A stretch of 53,267 nucleotides of DNA, from NCBI GenBank assembly GCA_910588875.1, contig CAJURT010000027.1, positions 1 to 53,267 of the forward strand, written 5' to 3'. The stretch's first letter is position 1, and the number at the start of each line of letters is the position of its first letter. Source of the stretch: an uncultured Lachnospiraceae bacterium (GTDB lineage: Bacteria > Bacillota > Clostridia > Lachnospirales > Lachnospiraceae). Below, in pieces: positions 26,712 to 33,851 of this stretch. The notes beneath the pieces are model-generated. The model made no database searches and was not told the origin of the DNA. It saw only the letters and a program-made list of their open reading frames with translations. Made by a program: the position numbers and the translations under genes.

Positions 26712-28169
26712 TTAATACAGCAGCCGGATAATCCCCTTATCCGTCACAACACTGCAGGGATACATCCGGATCCGCCGCTTTCCCGGGTCATAATACAACA
26801 GCCCGAACAGGGCCTGGCCTTCAAACACATCCGGATCCGGGATCCGCCCCAAGGCTGCCAGGCTGTCCTCCCAGCCCTCCCGCCCGGCCAGTTCAATCCG
26901 GCCTCCGGCCTTATCCTCCAGCCCCCAGCATTTCCCCTGCTCCGTCTCTATGGTGCCGATCCGTGCAAAGGAAAGCAGCATGCCGCAGCTATCCTCTGAC
27001 AGCAGGTTCTTCATCTCATTCTTGGCCAGTTTAACTGCTGCATTGATCTCCTTTTGTGCATGCCCCTTCACTGCCTCCAGCACCTTGGGGGTCACCGGCT
27101 CAAAGGCTGCCCCGTCCCAGCGCACCCGCCGGTTCATGCCCCCCGGATAATAATAAAGCCGGCCAATCCTGGCCACCTCAAAGCAGGAATCCTCCTGCTT
27201 TACATATTTTAACGCCTTTACCGGGCGGTAATTGCAGGTGCAGGAAATCTCCCCCGTATCCACGTCCATCCAGTAGCCCAGATCAATGTACTCTTTCCTT
27301 GCCGCATCGTAATTCACCTGAAAGGACAGCTGCACAAGGCCTGCCTGCTCCTTGATAAGCCCCAGTTCCCCCAGCTGCTCCAGCTTCCATATCCCGCCCA
27401 ACTTCTCATAGAGAATGTCATCATCCGCCTCCGGCTGGTCAGCCTCCAGCTTTTCATTCAGATAGGCCGCCGCCTTTTTCTCCAGGGCACGCAGCTTTTT
27501 CAGTACCTCCACAGCCTGATGGTAGTGCTTCTTATCCGAATCCTTCTGATATGCCTCCATCTCCAGCACCAGCTGGTTCAGGTAGTTCTGGGGGCCCGGC
27601 AGATAGTAATCCCCCAGCTGCTTTGCCAGATCCCGGTAATTTTTAAGAGACACGCTTCCCATGGAGGACAGCCCCGTATTCATCAGCTGGTCTGTCAGCT
27701 GCTTCATCAGCCTCAATCCCTCCAGCTGCTTTTTGATCTTCTTGGCCCTTGCCGACTTTGCTGCCCGGAGGCTCTTTTCCGAAGCCGGCTTTTTCTCCCC
27801 TGAAGTCTCTGCCTTCTTCGCCTCTCTTGCCTGCTTCTTCTCCCGCTTATCCAGGATATCCGCCGGGATATCTCCCACTGCAAACTCCTTCCCCGCCGCC
27901 ATCTCAAACATCAGCCCCAGGCTATGCTTGCAGGGAAACTGGCGGCTGGGGCAGCTGCAGCGGAACACCGGATGCTCCTCCTCCGCAAAATCCGCTGACA
28001 CCACATAATTGGACTTCCCGCTGCCCTTACATTCCCCCATGTAAAAACTGTCATCCTCTGACCTCATGCGCGATACAAACCCGCCCCCCGCAGAAATCTT
28101 CCTGCCATTGCTCACCGCATTGGCATTCGGCGCAAAAGCCGCGATCTGCTGCTCACTAAATGACCTCAT
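26712..28169 (-). CDS. SWIM zinc finger protein (YehQ-like)
   Basis: This 485-residue protein opens the cassette. The SWIM finger is CSCPSRQFPCKH at residues 71-82 (C-x-C-x6-C-x-H), expected to bind zinc and possibly DNA or protein. A Lys/Ala/Glu-rich helical stretch follows near 110-145 (KREKKQAREAKKAETS region). The C-terminal half has beta-rich segments such as ISCTCNYRPVKALKYV, a possible second Cys pair. AAGGAGGAGGCAGA precedes the ATG. The terminator of yebC lies just upstream, so transcription probably starts in the short gap. In E. coli the related yehQ stands with yehL, yehM and yehP. Biochemical role unknown. Confidence 0.88.
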   Translation of the reverse strand: MRSFSEQQIAAFAPNANAVSNGRKISAGGGFVSRMRSEDDSFYMGECKGSGKSNYVVSADFAEEEHPVFRCSCPSRQFPCKHSLGLMFEMAAGKEFAVGDIPADILDKREKKQAREAKKAETSGEKKPASEKSLRAAKSARAKKIKKQLEGLRLMKQLTDQLMNTGLSSMGSVSLKNYRDLAKQLGDYYLPGPQNYLNQLVLEMEAYQKDSDKKHYHQAVEVLKKLRALEKKAAAYLNEKLEADQPEADDDILYEKLGGIWKLEQLGELGLIKEQAGLVQLSFQVNYDAARKEYIDLGYWMDVDTGEISCTCNYRPVKALKYVKQEDSCFEVARIGRLYYYPGGMNRRVRWDGAAFEPVTPKVLEAVKGHAQKEINAAVKLAKNEMKNLLSEDSCGMLLSFARIGTIETEQGKCWGLEDKAGGRIELAGREGWEDSLAALGRIPDPDVFEGQALFGLLYYDPGKRRIRMYPCSVVTDKGIIRLLY

Positions 28170-28204
28170 TCTGCCTCCTCCTTAGATAAAAAAATCCTGT
28201 GGAA

Positions 28205-28254
28205 TAAAAATCAAACAGGGGAAACTGAAGCAACGCTCCCATCCCCCCTGTTTC
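28205..28254 (-). terminator. intrinsic terminator of yebC
   Basis: AAACAGGGG and CCCCTGTTT pair across a loop of about 25 bases, followed by GATTTTTATT on the minus strand. The tail could double as a weak promoter (TTGATT, 17 bases, TTTTAT) for the SWIM gene. Confidence 0.75.
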
Positions 28255-28289
28255 TGTTTCAAACCAGTACCCAGCCTTTCCCGCCATCC

Positions 28290-29018
28290 CTATTCATCCC
28301 AATTATGGTACACTGCCTGCACGTCATCATCCGCATCCAGCAGATCCAAGAGCCGGTTCATCCGCTTGATATCCTCCTCTGCCGTCAGTTCCACCCAGGT
28401 CTGGGGAATCATGGTGACATCTGCCTCAAGCATCTCAATACCGGCCTTCTCAAGGGCTTCCCTCACCTGGCTGAAATCATCGGGAGCCGTAATCACCTCA
28501 TAGCTGTCTTCTTCCTCGGCAAAATCCTCTGCACCGGCATCCAGAGCCAGCATCATCAACTCATCCGGATCCATCTCACAGTCCTCCTTGCCGATGATGA
28601 TCTGCCCCTTCTTGTCAAACATGAAGGAAACGCTCCCCTGGGCGCCCACATTGCCGTTGCCCTTGGTAAAAGCGCTCCGCACATTGGCTGCCGTGCGGTT
28701 CTTGTTATCCGTCAGGGCATCCACAATGATGGCCACCCCGTTTGGCCCGTAGCCCTCATAGGTCAGCAGTTCATAATTCACCGAATTCGCATCCCCTGCT
28801 GCCTTCTTAATCCCCCGGTCAATGGTATCGTTGGGCATATTATTCGCCTTTGCCTTGGCAATCACATCGCGAAGCTTGCTGTTGTTGGCCGGATCCGGCC
28901 CGCCCTCCTTCACCGCCACCGCAATCTCCCTTCCGATCACAGTGAAGACCTTGCCCTTCGCGGCATCGTTCTTCTCTTTCTTATGCTTGATATTTGCAAA
29001 CTTAGAATGTCCTGACAT
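28290..29018 (-). CDS. yebC: YebC/PmpR family protein
   Basis: YebC/TACO1 proteins were first described as transcription regulators and more recently linked to translation of difficult sequences. The 242 residues begin with the invariant MSGHSKFANIKHKKEKNDA. YEGYGPNGVAIIVDALTDNKNRT is the second hallmark, given here as two adjoining parts YEGYGPNGVA and IIVDALTDNKNRT. The acidic C-terminal domain ends VQAVYHNW. It has its own promoter and terminator and is monocistronic. The family assignment is certain; the molecular role in this organism is not. Confidence 0.95.
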   Translation of the reverse strand: MSGHSKFANIKHKKEKNDAAKGKVFTVIGREIAVAVKEGGPDPANNSKLRDVIAKAKANNMPNDTIDRGIKKAAGDANSVNYELLTYEGYGPNGVAIIVDALTDNKNRTAANVRSAFTKGNGNVGAQGSVSFMFDKKGQIIIGKEDCEMDPDELMMLALDAGAEDFAEEEDSYEVITAPDDFSQVREALEKAGIEMLEADVTMIPQTWVELTAEEDIKRMNRLLDLLDADDDVQAVYHNWDE

Positions 29019-29064
29019 ACAGACTCTGCTCCTTATCTTTTCTCTTATCGTTCATCTGATTTTC

Positions 29065-29093
29065 ATTCTAACACTACTTTCCCAGAATATCAA
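29065..29093 (-). promoter_or_regulatory. promoter of yebC
   Basis: TTGATA, a 17-base spacer and TAGAAT lie on the minus strand, about 45 bases before the ATG. Confidence 0.65.
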
Positions 29094-29185
29094 CCCTGAT
29101 TCCTGATCTGCTTAAAATTATATTTTTTCACTGGCTTCCGTTGGAGAAGGGCTGGGCACAAACAGCAGAAAACAGGATAAAAGCC

Positions 29186-29216
29186 TTGACCCTGGAACGG
29201 TTCCAGCCTTTATAAT
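29186..29216 (+). promoter_or_regulatory. MerR-type promoter with 19-base spacer and internal palindrome
   Basis: TTGACC and TATAAT are separated by 19 bases, two more than normal. The spacer opens with a perfect palindrome CTGGAACGGTTCCAG (29192-29206). Over-long spacers carrying dyad symmetry are the hallmark of MerR-family activated promoters. It drives the choline-binding-repeat gene. No MerR gene is in the window. Confidence 0.65.
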
Positions 29217-29261
29217 ATAGAACAATGATACTCTCAACGGACAAGGATATCATTGTTCTAT
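29217..29261 (+). promoter_or_regulatory. 14-base-pair dyad at the transcription start of the choline-binding-repeat gene
   Basis: ATAGAACAATGATA and TATCATTGTTCTAT are perfect inverted repeats around a 17-base loop. They lie immediately after the -10 and just before the AAGGAGG site. The expected transcript start falls inside the left arm, so the element may be a DNA operator rather than an RNA hairpin. Confidence 0.6.
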
Positions 29262-29280
29262 TTACAAGGAGGATAAACAG

Positions 29281-29964
29281 ATGAAGCTACAGAGAATGGC
29301 AAAGAAAATCACAATTTGGGGGCTGGCCGGAAGCCTCACCCTATTGCCGGCATTTCCGGCGCTGGCGGCAACTGGCTGGATCCAGTCTAATGGAAAGACC
29401 TATTATTACCAGCCAGACGGCAGCATGGCCACCGGGCTGACCGTCCTGGACGGAAACTATTATTACTTCCTGGCAGACGGTACCATGGTAACCGGATGGC
29501 TGAAGCTGGACGGAGAATATTATTATATGCAGGAGAATGGGATGCTCTCCACCGGCTGGCGCCAGATCGACGGAGAGTGGTATTATCTCCGCCCGGACTC
29601 TGGCAAATGTGTAATCAACTCGGCAGTTGAAATTGACGGCTATTGGTATTTTTTTAAGAATGATGGCAGAAAGCTGGAGGGATGGCTGAAAAAGAACGGT
29701 TCCTTCTATTATTTGGATCCGGAAGGGAATGGACGGATGACTGCAGGCATAACCAAAATCATCGGCGGTGCCAGCTATAGTTTTGCCCCTGACGGGGTTT
29801 GCACTTCTAACGGTTATGTAAATAATTATTACGATTCAGACAATGCGTCCTCACAGGCATCCGGCCAGGGTTCCTCCCAGGCACAGAACAACTCCTCCGG
29901 AAGCCGCGTAGTCTCGTCTGGCAGTGCAAATTCCAACAAAGGGCCGGGTATATCAAACAGATAA
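29281..29964 (+). CDS. secreted protein with choline-binding-type cell wall repeats
   Basis: This is a 227-residue exported protein. A signal peptide covers residues 1-30 (basic start, hydrophobic WGLAGSLTLLPAFPALA, cleavage near ALA-A). Residues 31 to about 180 are five to six repeats of about 20 residues with the W-x-x-x-(D/N)G-x-x-Y-Y pattern, for example WLKLDGEYYYMQENGMLSTG. These bind choline or related wall sugars. The C-terminus is Ser/Gln/Asn-rich and probably unstructured. No catalytic domain is fused, so it may be an adhesin or a wall-bound accessory. AAGGAGGATAAACAG precedes the ATG. Its promoter looks MerR-controlled. It converges on the EamA transporter gene with only 5 bases between. 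Confidence 0.88.
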   Translation: MKLQRMAKKITIWGLAGSLTLLPAFPALAATGWIQSNGKTYYYQPDGSMATGLTVLDGNYYYFLADGTMVTGWLKLDGEYYYMQENGMLSTGWRQIDGEWYYLRPDSGKCVINSAVEIDGYWYFFKNDGRKLEGWLKKNGSFYYLDPEGNGRMTAGITKIIGGASYSFAPDGVCTSNGYVNNYYDSDNASSQASGQGSSQAQNNSSGSRVVSSGSANSNKGPGISNR

Positions 29965-29969
29965 CGGCT

Positions 29970-30902
29970 TCATCCTTTCTCCCTGTTGACCACATAAATC
30001 CCCAGGCAGACCAAAATCAGGGCCACCAGGGTACTCCAGTTCAGCGCCTGCCCCCTTTCCCCCAGGAAAACTGCAGAAAGGATAACGCCGAACACAGGAT
30101 TCATAAACCCAAACACCGTCACGCGGCTGACCGGATTATATTTCAGCAATACTCCCCACAGAGTATAGGCAACCGCAGACAAAACACCCAGATACAAAAG
30201 CAGCACAAAAGCGGAGGGCCCCACCGCACCGGACAGGGTGCCTCCGCAGGCTGTGCCGATAACGGACAGCGCCGCACCCCCTGCCATAAACTGGTACCCC
30301 GACAGGGTAACCACATCAAAATCCCTGGAAAATTTCTTAATCAGCGAACCGGAAACGGCATAGAATATCTGGGCCAGCAACACAAAACCCTCCCCGAAAA
30401 ACGAGAGGGAAAACACCTCTTTTGACCCGGAACCTGCCAGATTCACAAGGGCAATCCCCAAAAATCCCAGCACACACCCGATAATCTTATGGATATCCAG
30501 CTTTTCATACCGGAAAACCAGGCTTGCACACAGCATAGAAAAAAACACATTGGTTCCGGTGATGATTGCACTGTGCACCCCGCTGGCCTGGGACAGCCCC
30601 ACATAGTAGAACAGATATTGCAGCACCGTCTGGGACAGGGCCAGGCTGGCTATCGCCTTCCCCGAACCCTTCGGCACCGGAATCCATTGCCTGTTTGTTA
30701 TGCTGTGGTATAGGATCACCAAAAATCCGGCCAAAAAAAAGCGGATTCCCGCGAACATCAAAATCGAGGCCGTATCTGCCGGGCCTATCTGAAACAGCCG
30801 GTAACCAATCTTTATGGACGGGGCAGCGCTTCCCCACAAAAAGCAGCAAAGGCCTGCTGCCAGAATGAGGGCCTTCCTGTCTGTCAAGTCAATCTTATTC
30901 TT
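29970..30902 (-). CDS. EamA/DMT family transporter
   Basis: This is a drug/metabolite transporter with ten predicted membrane helices in two EamA repeats (AAGLCCFLWGSAAPSIKIGY in the first; ALSVIGTACGG and LYLGVLSAVAYTLWGVLL in the second). VFLGERGQALNWSTLVALIL is the typical end. The start is set by the promoter: its -10 ends 4 bases before a TTG at 30944, so that codon is at or ahead of the transcript start. The TTG at 30902, preceded by AGGTGAAGAA, is therefore preferred and gives about 310 residues. The substrate is unknown. It is a single gene. Confidence 0.85.
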   Translation of the reverse strand, partial: KNKIDLTDRKALILAAGLCCFLWGSAAPSIKIGYRLFQIGPADTASILMFAGIRFFLAGFLVILYHSITNRQWIPVPKGSGKAIASLALSQTVLQYLFYYVGLSQASGVHSAIITGTNVFFSMLCASLVFRYEKLDIHKIIGCVLGFLGIALVNLAGSGSKEVFSLSFFGEGFVLLAQIFYAVSGSLIKKFSRDFDVVTLSGYQFMAGGAALSVIGTACGGTLSGAVGPSAFVLLLYLGVLSAVAYTLWGVLLKYNPVSRVTVFGFMNPVFGVILSAVFLGERGQALNWSTLVALILVCLGIYVVNREKG

Positions 30903-30948
30903 CAATTCTTCACCTGATTCCTTCCCTTTTTGTTTCTGAACCAAAGGT

Positions 30949-30977
30949 ATTATATAATCCTTTTAATGAAAAATCAA
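30949..30977 (-). promoter_or_regulatory. promoter of the EamA transporter gene
   Basis: TTGATT, a 17-base spacer and TATAAT lie on the minus strand. Its position excludes the upstream TTG as start codon. Confidence 0.7.
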
Positions 30978-31004
30978 TAGGGTATCCGATTAGGGATTGG
31001 GGCA

Positions 31005-31317
31005 GGTAAACACAAGCTTTTGCCTATCGGGAGGTACGCCTTGGAGAAAGGGAGGGAACCGGGGCAGTCTGTCGGGTTTTTTCCTGTTTCGGGGCAAAGA
31101 CGCCCTAAAGTTTCTGCATTTAGCTAAAAACAAAACGAAAATACCTAAACTCGCTACGCTCAAACAGTAGGTATTTTCGTTTTAACGCAAAATCCAGAAA
31201 CCAAAAGGCGTCTAACCCCCTGCAAAAGTCAAAAACCTCAACAGACTGCCCCGGTTCCCTCCCTTCCTCCAAGGCTAAATACTACCGATGGCTGATAGGC
31301 AAAGGCTTGCGTTTACC
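31005..31317. repeat. 313-base imperfect palindrome in an intergenic region
   Basis: The left arm reads GGTAAACACAAGCTTTTGCC, then GCCTTGGAGAAAGGGAGGG and AACCGGGGCAGTCTGT. The right arm is nearly its reverse complement, with only scattered differences and a small indel. The centre is a perfect 16-base-pair stem (AAAACGAAAATACCTA with TAGGTATTTTCGTTTT, 31132-31183). No reading frame of note lies inside. It occupies most of the 30903-31423 gap. It may be a miniature transposable or intergenic repeat element; no flanking duplication could be confirmed by eye. Confidence 0.8.
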
Positions 31318-31339
31318 GTGTTGGATTGGCAAGAAATGG

Positions 31340-31368
31340 TTGTGCCTTAAGGCAAATGCCGGTATAAT
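31340..31368 (+). promoter_or_regulatory. promoter of the lipoprotein hydrolase gene
   Basis: TTGTGC, a 17-base spacer and TATAAT start about 20 bases after the end of the palindrome. Confidence 0.65.
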
Positions 31369-31423
31369 AGCCAAGTAGGTGCAGATATTATGGATTCTAT
31401 CAGAAAATTCAGGAGGTATACTT

Positions 31424-32926
31424 ATGAAAATCCTCAATTACCGGACAGCCGTTGCGGCTGCCTTGGCAATGTTTTGTGCCTTGGCTGTCTCTTGCGGCTC
31501 GCCCCAGGCTGGCAAAGGCCATAATGGGGGAGAGGAAGCCGTGCTAAAAGACAGGGAGCAGGCTGATGACAGCAAAAATCCTTTCCGGAAAAAGAAAGAT
31601 TCTGGCTCTGCCCAGGATTTTGCAGAAAATTTTGACAGTTTTGCCCAGGCACATGACGCTTTTACCACTACCCTTGCCCGGAAGGAAAAAGATAACAATC
31701 CTATCCCCGCCCCTCCCGATGGGTTGTTTGACCTGATCCATTATCCTTCAAAGGTGGGGGATTTGGCCGCTTACATCTCCTGTGACCCGGAGGATGGGCA
31801 AAAGCATCCTCTGATTATCTGGGTTGTCGGAGGCTGGGGAAACGGAATCGACGATTTCCCCTGGGTTTATCCGGAATGGGAGGATGACCAGACGGGTTCT
31901 GCTTTCTGGCAGGCAGGCCTGTTGGCCATGTACCCTTCCTTCCGGGGCGGCAGCGGCAACCCTGGCTATTATGAGGCCCTTTTTGGAGAGGTGGACGATA
32001 TCCTGTCCGCTTACGAATATGCCGCTTCGTTACCCTATGTGGATCCCGACCGGATCTACCTGGGCGGCCATAGCACCGGCGGCACGCGGGCCCTGCTTGC
32101 CTCCGAATACACGGACAAATTCCGGGCTGTCTTCTGCTTCGGCGCAGTGGATGAGATCAAATACCACAACAATACCCAGTTTACCTTCGACACGGGCAGG
32201 GAAGAGGAATATATCATGCGCTCCCCCATCCATTGGCTGAGCAATGTAAAAAGCCCCACCTACCTTATTGAAGGCAGTGAAGGCAATTCCCAGAATTTAA
32301 AACGGATTTTGGAGGCCTCCCAAAATGACAGTATCCATGGTTTCATTATCCCGGATGCTGACCATTTCTCGGTGCTGGCGCCTGTCACGCGGCTTTTGGC
32401 ACAGAAAACACTGGCCGATACCGGCACCCGGCCCAATATCTCTGTCACCCAAGAGGAACTGGAGGAAGCAATGGCACAGGCCCCTGCCATTCCCAATCCT
32501 GTAATGTCCAGCCGCAGCATTGAGGAACTCGGCCTGAATTTTTCCTGCCCCTATGTGTGGGAAATTATGCCGGAGGAGGATTCCCATCTGACCCTTTATT
32601 CCCGCTATGAGGGAGACAACGCCTGGGATATGTCTGTCCTCTATCTCTCCTCCTATCAGCCGGAGGAAGATACTTACCTGGAAGGCCTGGCAGAATATCT
32701 GTCCCAGTATAACTATGATACGGAATCTGTCACCATCAACGGACATCCTGCCCTTGATGCTTCCACAATGCTGCAAAGCGATGACGGAGAAAATTTTTAC
32801 CAGCGCTATGTGGCTGTTGAGAACGGCTCAGTTGGGGTGGATTTTACTTTTGTAGTCCATGAAAGCTATCAGGAAGAAGCAGAGATTATCTTCCAGGCCA
32901 TTATTGACAGCATTTCTTTTCACTGA
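31424..32926 (+). CDS. lipoprotein with alpha/beta hydrolase domain and C-terminal PsbP/DUF1795-like domain
   Basis: This is a 500-residue surface lipoprotein. The signal peptide ends at a lipobox AVSC with the lipidated Cys at 24. A polar linker follows. Residues about 80-330 form a prolyl-oligopeptidase/dienelactone-type hydrolase: PLIIWVVGGWGNG near the oxyanion hole, the nucleophile Ser217 in GGHSTGG, and the His in PDADHFSVL. From about residue 370 a separate beta-rich domain (FSCPYVWEIMPEEDSHLTLY to the end) resembles PsbP/DUF1795-like domains, which is a tentative match. AGGAGGTATACTT precedes the ATG. It is a single gene ending at a bidirectional terminator. Substrate unknown; a peptidase or esterase at the cell surface is likely. 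Confidence 0.82.
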   Translation: MKILNYRTAVAAALAMFCALAVSCGSPQAGKGHNGGEEAVLKDREQADDSKNPFRKKKDSGSAQDFAENFDSFAQAHDAFTTTLARKEKDNNPIPAPPDGLFDLIHYPSKVGDLAAYISCDPEDGQKHPLIIWVVGGWGNGIDDFPWVYPEWEDDQTGSAFWQAGLLAMYPSFRGGSGNPGYYEALFGEVDDILSAYEYAASLPYVDPDRIYLGGHSTGGTRALLASEYTDKFRAVFCFGAVDEIKYHNNTQFTFDTGREEEYIMRSPIHWLSNVKSPTYLIEGSEGNSQNLKRILEASQNDSIHGFIIPDADHFSVLAPVTRLLAQKTLADTGTRPNISVTQEELEEAMAQAPAIPNPVMSSRSIEELGLNFSCPYVWEIMPEEDSHLTLYSRYEGDNAWDMSVLYLSSYQPEEDTYLEGLAEYLSQYNYDTESVTINGHPALDASTMLQSDDGENFYQRYVAVENGSVGVDFTFVVHESYQEEAEIIFQAIIDSISFH

Positions 32927-32991
32927 AAGCAATCTGGCCAGCACACCAGAAACAGGCGGGCCGTGGCTGATATCTCCACCGCCCGCCTGCC

Positions 32992-33028
32992 GTAAAAATA
33001 ACGGGCATTCAATGCCCGTCATTTTTTC
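32992..33028. terminator. bidirectional terminator between the hydrolase gene and pxpA
   Basis: ACGGGCATTCAATGCCCGT forms a perfect stem with CATTTTTT after it on the plus strand and TATTTTTA on the minus strand. A second GC-rich hairpin (CAGGCGGGC with GCCCGCCTG, 32953-32989) lies beside it. Confidence 0.8.
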
Positions 33029-33806
33029 AAGATAAACGGGGGCACAGTTCCTCCAATGGGCACAATGCAATCCCCTCCTGGCTCAGCGCCTGCCGGATCC
33101 TCTGCACAAAAGCAAGGGCCTTTTCTCCATCCCCGTGGACACACACGGAATCCGCATGGATAGGGATATCCTTGCCGGTGACGGCCTCCACCCTCTGCTC
33201 CTTCACCATACGGACCACCCGGGCAATCGCCTCCTCCTCATCGGTGACCATGGCTCCTGGCTTTCCCCGCCCAACCAGGGTTCCGTCCTCCTCGTAAGCC
33301 CGGTCAGCAAATACCTCCAGTGCAGTACGAAGCCCCATATCCTGGGCCGCACGGGCCAGCTGGCCGCCGCTTAACGCCAGCACGATCAGATCCTTATCAA
33401 ACTCCGCAACCGCCTGGCAGATTCCCTTTGCCAATTCATAATCCTTGGCTGCCATATTGTATAGCGCCCCATGCGGCTTGACATGCTGGAGACGGATCCC
33501 CTGGGAACGGCAGAATCCATCCAGGGCCCCCAGCTGATACAGCACATAGGCCTTCGCCTCCTCGGGAGTCACCGCCATATTTCTCCGCCCAAACCCCATC
33601 AGGTCCGGAAAACCCGGATGGGCGCCCACGCGGATGCCTGCTTCCTTTGCCATGGCCACAGTCTTTGCCATCACCATGGGATCCGAGGCATGGTAGCCAC
33701 AGGCCACATTGGCGGAAGTGATCAGGGGAATCACCCGGTCATCCATCCCCAGCGTATATCTGCCAAAGCTTTCCCCCAGGTCACTGTTCAAATCTACACG
33801 GTACAT
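33027..33806 (-). CDS. pxpA: 5-oxoprolinase subunit A (LamB/YcsF family)
   Basis: PxpA works with PxpB and PxpC to open 5-oxoproline (pyroglutamate) to glutamate with ATP. The 259-residue protein starts VDLNSDLGESFG, the family signature, and has NVACGYHASDP, VGAHPGFPDL, VKPHGALYN and DSVCVHGDG, all typical LamB/YcsF metal-site motifs. GGAGGGACCAAG precedes the ATG. It is the last gene of the operon, 45 bases after accC, and its 3' end reaches the bidirectional terminator. In B. subtilis the homologue ycsF lies with ycsG and kipI/kipA, the same set found here. Confidence 0.93.
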   Translation of the reverse strand: MYRVDLNSDLGESFGRYTLGMDDRVIPLITSANVACGYHASDPMVMAKTVAMAKEAGIRVGAHPGFPDLMGFGRRNMAVTPEEAKAYVLYQLGALDGFCRSQGIRLQHVKPHGALYNMAAKDYELAKGICQAVAEFDKDLIVLALSGGQLARAAQDMGLRTALEVFADRAYEEDGTLVGRGKPGAMVTDEEEAIARVVRMVKEQRVEAVTGKDIPIHADSVCVHGDGEKALAFVQRIRQALSQEGIALCPLEELCPRLS

Positions 33807-33851
33807 CTTGGTCCCTCCACTTTTTCTTAAAAATCCAGAACTTCCGGCTCA

